A DNA stretch of 64,000 bases from Kordiimonas sediminis (GTDB taxonomy: Bacteria; Pseudomonadota; Alphaproteobacteria; Sphingomonadales; Kordiimonadaceae). A program made the translations under genes and the position numbers. The stretch lies in NCBI RefSeq assembly GCF_014656395.1, contig NZ_BNCI01000001.1:1151893-1215892 (forward strand). The letters are read 5' to 3'. The notes under the pieces are model-generated. The model saw only the letters and a list, made by a program, of their open reading frames with translations. It was not told the DNA's origin and searched no databases. Positions 45,652-53,448 of this stretch are shown here, piece by piece; position 1 is the stretch's first letter; each line of letters begins with the position of its first letter.

Positions 45652-46611
45652 ATGTCAAAGGCATTTGCCTCGTCCGCAGATTTGGGCGAGAAGAAAGAAA
45701 CTTTGGAAGTATTGGCCGACGGTGTGTATGCACTGACAGCTGAAGGGGATCCAAACATTGGGGCGATTGAGGGTGAAGATTTTCTGGTAGCCTTCGAAGC
45801 GCGTGCAACGCCGGTCGCGGCAGCTGACTGGCTTAAAAAGCTGCGTGAACATACGCAGAAACCTATTAAGTATCTTGTCTTATCGCATTATCACGCGGTG
45901 CGGGTTTTGGGCGCTGCGGCGTTTGAGGCAGAGTCCATCATCGCGCATGAGAAAACCCAGTTTCTGATCAATGAGCGCGGCAAAGAAGATTGGGACAGTG
46001 AGTTTGGCCGTATGCCGCGCCTGTTCCGCGAACCGGAATCAATCCCTGGTCTGACGCACCCTGATATTGTTTTTAATGACCGGCTGGAAATTGATCTGGG
46101 CGGGGATCGCGGCAATCTCATCCTGGAATATTGTGGTCGTGGTCACACGGCGGGCGATATTGTTGCATGGCTGCCTAAACAGAAAATTTTGTTCGCTGGC
46201 GATCTCGTAGAGGCCGAAGCGGCTCTCTACACCGGAGATGCTTTCCATAAAGACTGGTCAACAGGGACGCTTGATAAAGTCAAGGCATACGGTGCCGAAG
46301 CAGTCATTGGTGGGCGCGGTGCGGTTGCCCGTGGTCGTGAAAATGTTGATGCAGCGATCGAGCAAACGCGCGAATTTCTGTCCGTAATGATTGACAAGGT
46401 AGGGACAGTTCACAAGGCAGGCGGGACGCTGAAGGAAGCGTTTGAGGCAACCCACGAAGCCTTGGCGCCAAAGTTTGGGACGTGGCCGATTTTTGAACAT
46501 TGCCTACCGTTCAATGTGCAGCGTCTGTGGGACGAATTTGATGGCCACGACTGGCCGCGTATTTGGACTGCCGAACGTGACCGGGAAGTCTGGGACAAGC
46601 TGCAAGGTTAA
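45652..46611 (+). CDS. MBL-fold protein with degenerate metal site
   Basis: 319 residues of the metallo-beta-lactamase superfamily. The motif region reads LSHYHAVRVLG (His79, His81), so the usual HxHxDH has lost the Asp and last His. GRGHTAGD gives His165 and FAGDLVE gives Asp184, but the final metal His is replaced (GGRG near 221). A one-metal or atypical site is likely. Proteins of this kind recur beside flavin monooxygenase and DUF2783 genes. A lactonase or thioesterase role in the aromatic pathway is possible. It is 31 bases before the monooxygenase gene in the same direction; GGAGAGAAGT precedes the ATG. Confidence 0.82.
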   Translation: MSKAFASSADLGEKKETLEVLADGVYALTAEGDPNIGAIEGEDFLVAFEARATPVAAADWLKKLREHTQKPIKYLVLSHYHAVRVLGAAAFEAESIIAHEKTQFLINERGKEDWDSEFGRMPRLFREPESIPGLTHPDIVFNDRLEIDLGGDRGNLILEYCGRGHTAGDIVAWLPKQKILFAGDLVEAEAALYTGDAFHKDWSTGTLDKVKAYGAEAVIGGRGAVARGRENVDAAIEQTREFLSVMIDKVGTVHKAGGTLKEAFEATHEALAPKFGTWPIFEHCLPFNVQRLWDEFDGHDWPRIWTAERDREVWDKLQG

Positions 46612-46642
46612 TTGCTAAACCATATTTGGGGAGGATAATGGC

Positions 46643-48316
46643 ATGGTGTATGTACCACCGTCGTTTGAACCAACTGTGCCTGATGCTGTCGCATCGGGCC
46701 AAGTTGACAAAGTTCCTGTAATTGTTGTCGGGGCAGGGCCTATAGGCCTGTCTATGGCGCTTGATCTGGGACTGCGCGGCCATAATGTTTTGGTTCTGGA
46801 TAAGGGAACCCAGTTATCAGACGGATCGCGGGCTATCTGTTATGCCAAGCGGCCTCTGGAAATCATGGACCGACTTGGGTTCGCAGCGCCGATGCTGGAA
46901 AAGGGCGTAAGCTGGAACATCGGGCGTGTGTTTTTCAAGGATACACCTGATCCGGTTTACAGTTTTGACCTTCTGCCTGTGAAAGATCAGAAGTTCCCCG
47001 GCATGATCAATATTCAGCAATATTATAATGAAGAGTTCAATATCGCTGAGCTGGAGAAGCTTGATAATGTGGAGCTGCGCTGGGGCAATGCTGTAACCAA
47101 TGTGGACAACCGCGACGACGGTGTGACCGCCACGGTGGAAACAGATGCAGGTACATATACGCTGGAAGCGGACTGGTTGATTGCCTGCGACGGCGCGCAT
47201 TCTCCGGTGCGGAAAATGCTCGAGATGGGATTTGAGGGGGAAACCTTCCGTGATAATTTCCTGATCGCGGATGTAAAATTCAAACATGAACGCCCAACCG
47301 AACGGCATTTCTGGTTCGATCCACCTTTCAATCCCGGTCAATCCGTTCTGCTGCATAAACAGCCTGATGATGTATGGCGTATTGATTTCCAAGTAGGCTG
47401 GGACATTGACCGCGAGGAAATTGTCAAACCGGAAAATGTAACACCCCGCATTCAGGCGATGTTCGGCGATGATATCGAGTTCGAATATGAATGGATATCG
47501 GTCTATACGTTTAACTGTCGTCAGGTTGAACATATGCTGAATGGACGGGTGGTATTTGCGGGCGACAGCGCCCATCTTGTATCGCCGTTTGGTGCCCGCG
47601 GTGCCAATACCGGGTTTCAGGATGTTGATAATCTTGGCTGGAAGCTTGATTTGGTCATAAAAGGCTTGGCGGGTGATGGCTTGATGAAAAGCTATGATGA
47701 CGAGCGGTCCCATGCTGCCCGTATCAATATCCTTAACTCGACCCGGTCAACGGATTTTATTACGCCCAAAAGCAAGGTCTCTTCCCTGTTCAGGGATGCT
47801 GTTCTGGAATTGGCGCACGATGTTGAATGCGCGCGCGGTTTTGTCAATTCCGGGCGTCTGTCGATGCCGGTACCGTATCCAGACTCAGCCCTGAACACGC
47901 CGGACAGGGACGATTGGACCGGCGGCGTTTGTCCCGGGACCAATTCTGTTGATGCACCTGTCATCCACGACGGCGCTGAAGGCTGGTTTATTGATCACCT
48001 TGGATGGTCCTTTACGGTGGTTGTTTTCGCGGATGAAGACGGGATTTCACCTGAAATGCGGAAACACCTGCAGGCATTCCTGCAGTCTGATGTTGCATCC
48101 AAGGTGCTGGTTATTTCTGACCAGCAGGACCCTGAATTTGAAACGCTTTCTGATTGTAAAGGGTTGTTGGCTGAGCGACTTGGCGCTGTGGCGGGGACTG
48201 CGTATTTATTTCGGCCTGATCAATATGTGGCAGGTCGTTGGCAGCAGGCCGTCAGTGCACGCGACTTGATTGCGGCGCGCGACAGGGCTCTTGGAATAGT
48301 GGAGGAAGCAGCATGA
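46643..48316 (+). CDS. Group A FAD-dependent aromatic monooxygenase
   Basis: 557 residues of the MhpA/PHBH-like family. The FAD dinucleotide motif is VIVVGAGPIGLSMALDLGLRG, the middle NAD(P)H/FAD motif is ACDGAHSPVRKML, and the second GD motif is VVFAGDSAHLVSPFGARGAN. The C-terminal ~150 residues form a thioredoxin-like domain typical for MhpA and related 3-hydroxyphenylpropionate-type hydroxylases. It would hydroxylate a phenolic acid to a catechol- or hydroquinone-like product using NADH and O2. GGAGG lies eight bases before the ATG. An earlier out-of-frame ATG (46638) is ignored. The stop overlaps the DUF2783 start (ATGA). Substrate not predictable. Confidence 0.9.
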   Translation: MVYVPPSFEPTVPDAVASGQVDKVPVIVVGAGPIGLSMALDLGLRGHNVLVLDKGTQLSDGSRAICYAKRPLEIMDRLGFAAPMLEKGVSWNIGRVFFKDTPDPVYSFDLLPVKDQKFPGMINIQQYYNEEFNIAELEKLDNVELRWGNAVTNVDNRDDGVTATVETDAGTYTLEADWLIACDGAHSPVRKMLEMGFEGETFRDNFLIADVKFKHERPTERHFWFDPPFNPGQSVLLHKQPDDVWRIDFQVGWDIDREEIVKPENVTPRIQAMFGDDIEFEYEWISVYTFNCRQVEHMLNGRVVFAGDSAHLVSPFGARGANTGFQDVDNLGWKLDLVIKGLAGDGLMKSYDDERSHAARINILNSTRSTDFITPKSKVSSLFRDAVLELAHDVECARGFVNSGRLSMPVPYPDSALNTPDRDDWTGGVCPGTNSVDAPVIHDGAEGWFIDHLGWSFTVVVFADEDGISPEMRKHLQAFLQSDVASKVLVISDQQDPEFETLSDCKGLLAERLGAVAGTAYLFRPDQYVAGRWQQAVSARDLIAARDRALGIVEEAA

Positions 48317-48537
48317 CCGATCGTTTGAAAAAACAGGCGAGTTTTGACAGTCCCGATGATGTGTATCAGCTGATTATTGATATGCATAAAGGCTTGTCCG
48401 ACGAAGAAAGTCAGCTTGTGAATGCCAAGATGATTGTACTGTTGGCGAACCATATTGGTGACGCAGCAATAATTGCAGAGGCAGCCCAGCTTGCGCGCGA
48501 TAACACGTTATCCCGTCATGCAAAGGAGACAGTCTGA
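48313..48537 (+). CDS. DUF2783 small protein
   Basis: 74 residues from ATG 48313, whose AGGAAGCAGC site lies in the end of the monooxygenase gene; a longer in-frame start at 48238 is rejected. The sequence has the DUF2783 pattern: DDVYQLIIDMHKGLSDEESQLVNAKMIVLLANHIGD. It is helical, soluble and of unknown function. DUF2783 genes are recurrently found between flavin monooxygenase and ring-cleavage genes; here both borders overlap (ATGA and TGATG), implying fixed stoichiometry. An accessory or stabilising subunit of the monooxygenase is a reasonable guess. Confidence 0.85.
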   Translation: MTDRLKKQASFDSPDDVYQLIIDMHKGLSDEESQLVNAKMIVLLANHIGDAAIIAEAAQLARDNTLSRHAKETV

Positions 48538-49076
48538 TGAATATTCAGAAAATTCACCATGTGGCGTATCGGTGCCGGGACGCGAAGGAAACGGTTGATT
48601 TTTATAAGCGGGTCATGGATATGGATCTTGTGCTCGCGATTGCAGAAGACCTTGTGCCGTCCACGAAAGAGCCAGACCCCTATATGCATATCTTTCTGGA
48701 TGCCGGGATGGGCAATGTACTGGCGTTTTTTGAACTGCCAACAAAGCCTGATATGGGGCGTGATGAAAATACACCAGAATGGGTACAGCATATTGCTTTC
48801 GAACTTGAAAGCCTGGATGCCCTTCATGCCGCGAAAGCGCAGGTGGAGGCCGAGGGCATTGAAGTAATAGGCCCCACTAATCACGGTATTTTCAAAAGTA
48901 TCTATTTCTTTGACCCTAACGGACACCGGCTTGAACTGGCGGCCAATACACACCAGCCCGGTGATCTGGAACGCTTACATGAAGTGGCCCCCGCGATGAT
49001 TGAGGAATGGGCGCAAACAAAGAAAGCACCACGCCATGCAGCCTGGCTGCATGAACGCGAGTTTGGAGACGCTTAA
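48537..49076 (+). CDS. VOC-family extradiol dioxygenase-like protein
   Basis: 179 residues, one vicinal-oxygen-chelate domain. Metal ligands of the type I extradiol/glyoxalase pattern are visible: His8 (KIHHVAYRC), His85 (EWVQHIAFE) and Glu133 (NGHRLELAA). This supports a ring-cleaving dioxygenase or an isomerase of the glyoxalase type. Position between the hydroxylase and the fumarylacetoacetate hydrolase genes favours ring cleavage. It is shorter than classical two-domain extradiol enzymes (~300 aa), so the enzyme might be a one-domain type. Start overlaps the DUF2783 stop by one base, and its stop overlaps the next start (TAATG). Confidence 0.82.
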   Translation: MNIQKIHHVAYRCRDAKETVDFYKRVMDMDLVLAIAEDLVPSTKEPDPYMHIFLDAGMGNVLAFFELPTKPDMGRDENTPEWVQHIAFELESLDALHAAKAQVEAEGIEVIGPTNHGIFKSIYFFDPNGHRLELAANTHQPGDLERLHEVAPAMIEEWAQTKKAPRHAAWLHEREFGDA

Positions 49077-50086
49077 TGAAACTGGCAACGATGAAAGACG
49101 GTACCCGCGATGGCACGCTGGTGGTCGTATCACGTGATTTAACACGGTATTTGCCCGCAGGCGATACAGTCCCGACATTGCAGGCCGCACTTGATGCATG
49201 GGCAGAATGTGTGCCGCATTTGCAGCGGCTCTCTGATCAATTGAACAGCGACGCAGCTGTGGGTGACACATTTGACCAGGAAGGCTGCGAAAGCCCGCTG
49301 CCCCGCGCCTATCAGTGGGCAGACGGTAGTGCGTATGTCAACCATGTGGAATTGGTGCGTAAAGCTCGCGGTGCTGAAATGCCCAGTAGTTTTTGGACTG
49401 ATCCGCTTATGTATCAGGGCGGCTCCGATAGTTTTCTCGGGCCGCGGGATGATATCAGAATGGGGTCTGAGGACTGGGGGATTGACTTCGAAGGTGAGAT
49501 AGCGGTCATTACAGATGATGTCCCGATGGGGGCATCCGCCGAGACCGCTGCCTCCGCAATTCGTCTCCTCATGCTCGTGAATGATGTGTCGCTGAGGGGA
49601 CTGATACCGGCTGAACTGGCCAAAGGATTTGGTTTCTTTCAAAGTAAGCCATCAAGTGCCTTTTCACCGGTAGCGGTAACGCCGGATGAGCTGGGTTCTG
49701 CCTGGGATGGGGGTCGTTTGCACCGCCCGCTTCTGGTTCAATATAATGGTTCGGCGTTCGGGTGCGCGAATGCAGGTGTTGATATGACCTTTGATTTCCC
49801 CACCCTGATTGCGCACGCTGCGAAGACTCGTCCGCTTGGGGCGGGCGCGATTATTGGCTCGGGCACCGTGTCCAATAAGGATAGTGATGGCAGCGCTGGC
49901 AAGCCGGTTTCTGAGGGCGGATTGGGCTATAGCTGTATTGCTGAAATCAGGATGATTGAAACGATCAAAAACGGGAAGCCGTCAACCGGCTTTATGGCTT
50001 TTGGCGACCGTGTGGCTATTGATATGCTTGATGAGGAAGGTGTCTCGATCTTTGGCAGGATTGATCAGGGGGTGATCAAGGCCTGA
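49076..50086 (+). CDS. Fumarylacetoacetate hydrolase family protein
   Basis: 336 residues. Conserved FAH elements are the metal Glu pair in DFEGEIAVI, NDVSLRGLIPAELAKGFGFFQSKP, and SGTVSNKDSDG near the C-terminal part. The family hydrolyses C-C bonds of acylpyruvates such as fumarylacetoacetate, fumarylpyruvate or related ring-cleavage products with Mg2+. The N-terminal ~110 residues (MKLATMKDGTRDGTLVVVSR) correspond to the larger FAH form seen in homogentisate-like or related aromatic clusters. It ends the cluster, followed 34 bases later by a terminator. A small minus-strand gene overlaps its last 22 bases. Exact substrate unknown. Confidence 0.9.
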   Translation: MKLATMKDGTRDGTLVVVSRDLTRYLPAGDTVPTLQAALDAWAECVPHLQRLSDQLNSDAAVGDTFDQEGCESPLPRAYQWADGSAYVNHVELVRKARGAEMPSSFWTDPLMYQGGSDSFLGPRDDIRMGSEDWGIDFEGEIAVITDDVPMGASAETAASAIRLLMLVNDVSLRGLIPAELAKGFGFFQSKPSSAFSPVAVTPDELGSAWDGGRLHRPLLVQYNGSAFGCANAGVDMTFDFPTLIAHAAKTRPLGAGAIIGSGTVSNKDSDGSAGKPVSEGGLGYSCIAEIRMIETIKNGKPSTGFMAFGDRVAIDMLDEEGVSIFGRIDQGVIKA

Positions 50087-50481
50087 CGGACATGATACTC
50101 CGTCATATTGTTTGAATACAGGGGTGGGCCTACAGTGGCTTGCCCCTTTTTTTTGTCTTGAGCTTTAGGCAGTATCCGCTTCGCAGGTTTTAAACGCAAA
50201 ATTTCCCGCAATATAGCAGCACCGCACAATAGGTATGTTTGTATGTTGCCAGATTGAAGCGCATCATGTTTTAGCTCGATCAACCAGATGATCCTTGTCA
50301 GAGGATGCCACGGTTCTTTTTCTCCTTGCACCATTAATGGCCGAAGAAGTTTGTCTATATCGCGATGTGTCAAGCAGGGTGCAAGCCGTCTGGCATGCTG
50401 CCAGTATAAACGGACATAAGTGGCACGATTTTGCCGTGTGGGGAGGGAGGGAGAAGATTGGCAAGTTGAAAGGCGTTCCAT
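50065..50481 (-). CDS. Hypothetical prophage-side protein
   Basis: 138 residues, not recognised. The ATG at 50481 is preceded by a textbook AAAGGAGATAAG site and by the promoter at 50696-50724, which is why I accept it. The first ~100 residues look like a real helical protein (RATYVRLYWQHARRLAPCLTHRD, then WHPLTRIIWLIELKHDALQ). The last ~30 residues read through the terminator of the neighbouring operon (run of lysines) and end inside the opposing FAH gene, so the C-terminus is doubtful. A short frame just upstream ends exactly at its ribosome site (50483) and could be a partner gene of at most ~60 residues, but its start is unclear. It probably belongs to the prophage left arm. Confidence 0.45.
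   Translation of the reverse strand: MERLSTCQSSPSLPTRQNRATYVRLYWQHARRLAPCLTHRDIDKLLRPLMVQGEKEPWHPLTRIIWLIELKHDALQSGNIQTYLLCGAAILREILRLKPAKRILPKAQDKKKGQATVGPPLYSNNMTEYHVRQALITP
50121..50154 (+). terminator. Terminator of the aromatic catabolic operon
   Basis: Stem GGGGTGGGCC / GGCTTGCCCC with three wobble pairs and a six-base loop, followed by eight T, located 35 bases after the FAH stop codon. Confidence 0.85.
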
Positions 50482-50695
50482 CTTATCTCCTTTGCTGCAC
50501 CCTGCTTTTGATCACCATGAAGGTGATTTTTTCCCTGAAAACATATGGCGAATAGTGCCAGTTGTTGTTCGGGGCGTATCTTCTCTGGATCTGCCATAGC
50601 ACCATCCGTTCTGAGAAGCCGCTGTCTGAGGAAGTAGCATCGACCTTTGCCAATTGGCTTGGGTGATAGGGCCGCTTCAACGATGCGATAATTAA

Positions 50696-50724
50696 TAAAT
50701 ACAAAAAACGTAATTAAATATCAA
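50696..50724 (-). promoter_or_regulatory. Left-arm prophage promoter
   Basis: On the minus strand TTGATA (50719-50724), a 17-base spacer and TATTTA (50696-50701). The spacer contains ATTACGTTTTTTGT, whose reverse complement also occurs in the right-arm promoter spacer at 51840-51853. It should drive the minus-strand genes below 50690. Confidence 0.55.
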
Positions 50725-51076
50725 GAAGAAAATAACGAAAAACATAAAAATAGACTTGAGCAGATTTTGTGCCTATCCTTTAAGGAAGGGTGCCAAGGCG
50801 ATAATCAGCTATGGCACGCTTTGGGGTAGAGCGACAAGAGAACGAGCAGGCGCATCAGGCATCACCGAAACCCGGAGAGGTAAAGGCAGTATAGTTTTGA
50901 GTCAGAGTATTCAGGGTTTCAAAGCTGAAAAGAATGTGGTTTTGGGGGTAAAATGCAGGATAAGCATACGAGTGATGCACACAGTTTGATACATGTGCGA
51001 GGGCAGGGAAACACAAGGAGGCAAAGGGAAAAGCGGCACAAGGCCGGAGCAGTAACCAACAGTGAAAGATTGCACG
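50725..51076. other. Intergenic stretch in prophage left arm
   Basis: About 350 bases between the left promoter and the repressor gene end. Several overlapping short frames exist on both strands, none with a ribosome site or recognisable product. AT content is high near 50725-50760 and normal beyond. I see no gene, hairpin or integrase remnant here. Confidence 0.4.
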
Positions 51077-51769
51077 TTAGTCGGCGTTGTAGCGTCGATG
51101 AACCCACAACACGCCCAGAGAAATGTCGTCAGTGTGTAAGATTTTTTGACCACCGTTTCTTTTGCCCCGTGTGGGGAACAGGGAAAATGGCCAGGCCTGA
51201 TACGCAGGATTAGGCTTTGAAGGTAGTGGGATCAGCCAGTCTTCGCCTGTTGCCGTCTGGTGATATAGTCTGGGTGCAAGTCTGTCGTCACCCAGATTCA
51301 TCAGAAATATGGCGCCGGGTGTCATGGGGAAGAAGTGCTTTTTGGGGTCAGCAGCAATGATGATGCTTCCCTTTTTAATTTCCTGGTCCAGGCAGTCGTC
51401 GCCCATGATAAAGCAGTGTAAACCGTCACGTGATTCTGCGTCGGGGGGTATCGGGATGGATTTGAAGGGGAAGTCCTTCGGAATTGGCAGAATACTGCCG
51501 TCCCCCATCAGTTGTCCAGCGACTGCTAGGCGGGACTGTTGTTCTTCATCAAGTTCTACGAGAATGCCCTTTTCCAGGCTTTTTAAAAGTGACATGGCAG
51601 AGATGCCCAGCAGGTTTGATAGCGGGATAATTTCATCGCTTTGTACCTCGCGCGTACCCTTAAGGATATCTGTAATACGCGGGGCAGGCACGCCCAGAAC
51701 CTCTGCAACGTCCTTCAGCTTTCGTCCTTTGGACTTTAGCAGTTTTTTTATCCACTCTTGCTTACGCAT
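51077..51769 (-). CDS. Phage repressor, HTH plus S24-like domain (non-cleavable form)
   Basis: 230 residues. The N-terminal HTH (about 14-45: RKLKDVAEVLGVPAPRITDILKG) is a CI/XRE-type DNA-binding domain. The C-terminal half resembles the LexA/S24 peptidase fold (GLHCFIMGDDCLDQEIKKGSIIIAAD, then FLMNLGDDRLAPRLYHQ). At the place of the catalytic GDSM motif it reads GDDCL, and the expected Lys (as in VKRL) is replaced by APRL, so self-cleavage is probably lost. It may therefore be relieved by an antirepressor rather than by SOS. Two palindromic operators abut the start, which lacks a Shine-Dalgarno; autoregulation is likely. Confidence 0.85.
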   Translation of the reverse strand: MRKQEWIKKLLKSKGRKLKDVAEVLGVPAPRITDILKGTREVQSDEIIPLSNLLGISAMSLLKSLEKGILVELDEEQQSRLAVAGQLMGDGSILPIPKDFPFKSIPIPPDAESRDGLHCFIMGDDCLDQEIKKGSIIIAADPKKHFFPMTPGAIFLMNLGDDRLAPRLYHQTATGEDWLIPLPSKPNPAYQAWPFSLFPTRGKRNGGQKILHTDDISLGVLWVHRRYNAD

Positions 51770-51782
51770 ATTGTTATTTTAG

Positions 51783-51819
51783 TGACAAATAATCTTTTGT
51801 CATTACCGAAAATGGTAAT
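51783..51819. promoter_or_regulatory. Two adjacent repressor operators
   Basis: TGACAAATAATCTTTTGTCA (51783-51802) and ATTACCGAAAATGGTAAT (51802-51819) are two abutting near-perfect palindromes between the divergent repressor and right-arm promoter. Their position matches classical OR-type operators. They differ in sequence, so two different regulators could bind. Confidence 0.7.
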
Positions 51820-51826
51820 TATTTTC

Positions 51827-51855
51827 TTGTCTAATAATAACAAAAAACGTAATAA
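51827..51855 (+). promoter_or_regulatory. Right-arm prophage promoter
   Basis: TTGTCT (51827-51832), 17-base spacer, TAATAA (51850-51855). The spacer carries the 14-bp element ACAAAAAACGTAAT (51840-51853), also found at 50701-50714 in the left promoter. It faces the DUF6362-like gene and lies next to the two operators. Confidence 0.6.
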
Positions 51856-52018
51856 TGGGGAGCCGTTTCTTCTGTGGGGTGGAAGTGAGCCAATTGAGTT
51901 AGACAGCGGTTGCCCTCATATCATGTGGGAGCTGCATCCGGGTAGTTTGCAATTTGCCTAATCAGTGCTCTGCTGCTTTTGGTCGTCTTACTTCTTTTGG
52001 AGAAAAGGACATGAAACT

Positions 52019-52663
52019 ATGGAAAACATACAGACTAACTCTGCGGTCACCAGTGCATTGACCCATTTTGCCGATGAATTGCCTGTGTGGTCAAAAAGCA
52101 AAGAAGGACCTGACCGCATGCGTGCATCAATGACTGTGTCAGACAGGTTTCACACGCCGCTGACAGGGCAGCCACGGACTATAGCTGACAGGGAGGTGCG
52201 TGCCCATACGGATGATCGGTCCTGTCTGTCAGATTTTGTCGAACATCGGTTGGTTGAAGCGACATGGACACTGCGACGGTTACCGGACAAGGAGGCGGGC
52301 TTTCTGTATTCGCGACGGGTTTTATGGCCCGAGACGGTTTCAGGGCCGGAAGACTATCCAAACGGGTCCCTGTCGCTGTTGGAGGCGCGCAAACATATGC
52401 GGTTATCAGCCGCACAGATTGACAGGATGGAACCAAGTCTGGATATTTTGCGGTGCTTACCCGATAGGGAAGATCGACGAATTGTCTTTTGGGGTGCCTG
52501 GCATCAGGACGGCGAACAACAGCCCAGAATTCCCTGGGCAAAAGTTAGAAGATCGCTGGGATCGGACCTATCAAGGTGGACACTGAAACGTCGCTATCAA
52601 AACGGGTTGGACTGGCTAGTGGCAAACATCCTTACAAAGGTAAACGCGTCTGCGGCTAACTGA
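52019..52663 (+). CDS. DUF6362-like phage protein
   Basis: 214 residues from ATG 52019; the frame opens at 51965 but the added residues are not protein-like. A polar N-terminus is followed by a region matching alphaproteobacterial prophage DUF6362 proteins: LVEATWTLRRLPDKEAGFLYSRRVLWPE, AAQIDRMEPSLDILRCLPDRE and a C-terminal helix-turn-helix-like WAKVRRSLGSDLSRWTLKRRYQNGL. Such proteins lie before terminase genes and may regulate late expression. An AGGA site is 11 bases upstream. A terminator hairpin 117 bases downstream separates it from the packaging genes. Confidence 0.7.
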   Translation: MENIQTNSAVTSALTHFADELPVWSKSKEGPDRMRASMTVSDRFHTPLTGQPRTIADREVRAHTDDRSCLSDFVEHRLVEATWTLRRLPDKEAGFLYSRRVLWPETVSGPEDYPNGSLSLLEARKHMRLSAAQIDRMEPSLDILRCLPDREDRRIVFWGAWHQDGEQQPRIPWAKVRRSLGSDLSRWTLKRRYQNGLDWLVANILTKVNASAAN

Positions 52664-52779
52664 CTGATTTTTGTAAAGGATTTATGACGGAGTATAAAAA
52701 GTGGTGAAAAAAGTAAAAAAAAGCTTGCACCCGAGCCCCCAATAATGCACCTTATATGAAGCCATAGTGACCGAATGTG

Positions 52780-52818
52780 CCCGCCACTGGGGATTATCCC
52801 CGGGGCGGGTTTTCTTTT
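52780..52818 (+). terminator. Terminator between early and packaging genes
   Basis: Outer stem CCCGCC / GGCGGG with inner stem GGGG / CCCC (loop ATTAT) followed by TTTTCTTTT. It would stop right-arm transcription before the terminase genes unless antitermination occurs. The true terminase small-subunit start is 160 bases further. Confidence 0.75.
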
Positions 52819-52980
52819 GTCAAATGGTTGTATAACTCTCTGATAAAACATCATTTTATAGACTCTGATGCCCCTTACTTGCGTGGCACCGGATGTCTGC
52901 GTGTGCCTGCGTCTTATTCGAAGGCGACGCTCAATGGGCGCTGTGACCGCCTTTATCCCATTACTGACAGGAACCTGCGT

Positions 52981-53448
52981 ATGCCCTCTGGTACGTCGAA
53001 GGACTTTGCGCCCAGAGCGGCGAAGAACCGCTTCTTGAAATGCCTGGAACGTGGGGGATCAGTTGCCGCTGCGGCAAAGGCAGCGGGGGTGGCAAGGTCA
53101 ACATGCTATGACTGGCGGCAGCGAGATGCCATGTTTTCCCGTGAGTGGGAGCGGGCAGTAGAGACCGGCACGGATGCACTTGAAGACGAGGCAGTCCGTC
53201 GGTCCTATGAAGGTGTGGACAAGCCTGTTTTCAGAGGCAGTGAAATAATTGGTCATGTGAGGGAATATTCAGATGCAATGTTGATGTTTTTGCTGAAAGC
53301 ACGGCGCCCAGAAACCTTCAGAGACAGTAAGAAGTCTAAGACAACCGAATTGGACCTGAAAGGGATACGGAATGAACTTTTCCGCAAGTTTCCTGCGAGC
53401 GCAGCCACAGGAGAAGGTTCAGGCGTTTCTGACGGGGCTGACGGATGA
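52981..53448 (+). CDS. Terminase small subunit-like protein
   Basis: 155 residues from ATG 52981, preceded by AGGAACC; the longer open frame (from 52777) covers the terminator and is rejected. The N-terminal HTH (RFLKCLERGGSVAAAAKAAGVARSTCYDWR) recognises DNA packaging sites. WERAVETGTDALEDEAVRRSYEGV and VFRGSEIIGHVREYSDAMLMFLLKARRPE are the usual continuation. It overlaps the large subunit gene by 77 bases, more than usual. Confidence 0.85.
   Translation: MPSGTSKDFAPRAAKNRFLKCLERGGSVAAAAKAAGVARSTCYDWRQRDAMFSREWERAVETGTDALEDEAVRRSYEGVDKPVFRGSEIIGHVREYSDAMLMFLLKARRPETFRDSKKSKTTELDLKGIRNELFRKFPASAATGEGSGVSDGADG

Noticed and set aside
46817-47713. 298-codon minus-strand frame
   Set aside because: Antisense to the FAD monooxygenase, whose motifs are unambiguous.
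50370-50597. 75-codon minus-strand frame
   Set aside because: Overlaps the better supported 50065-50481 gene out of frame and has no ribosome site as good.
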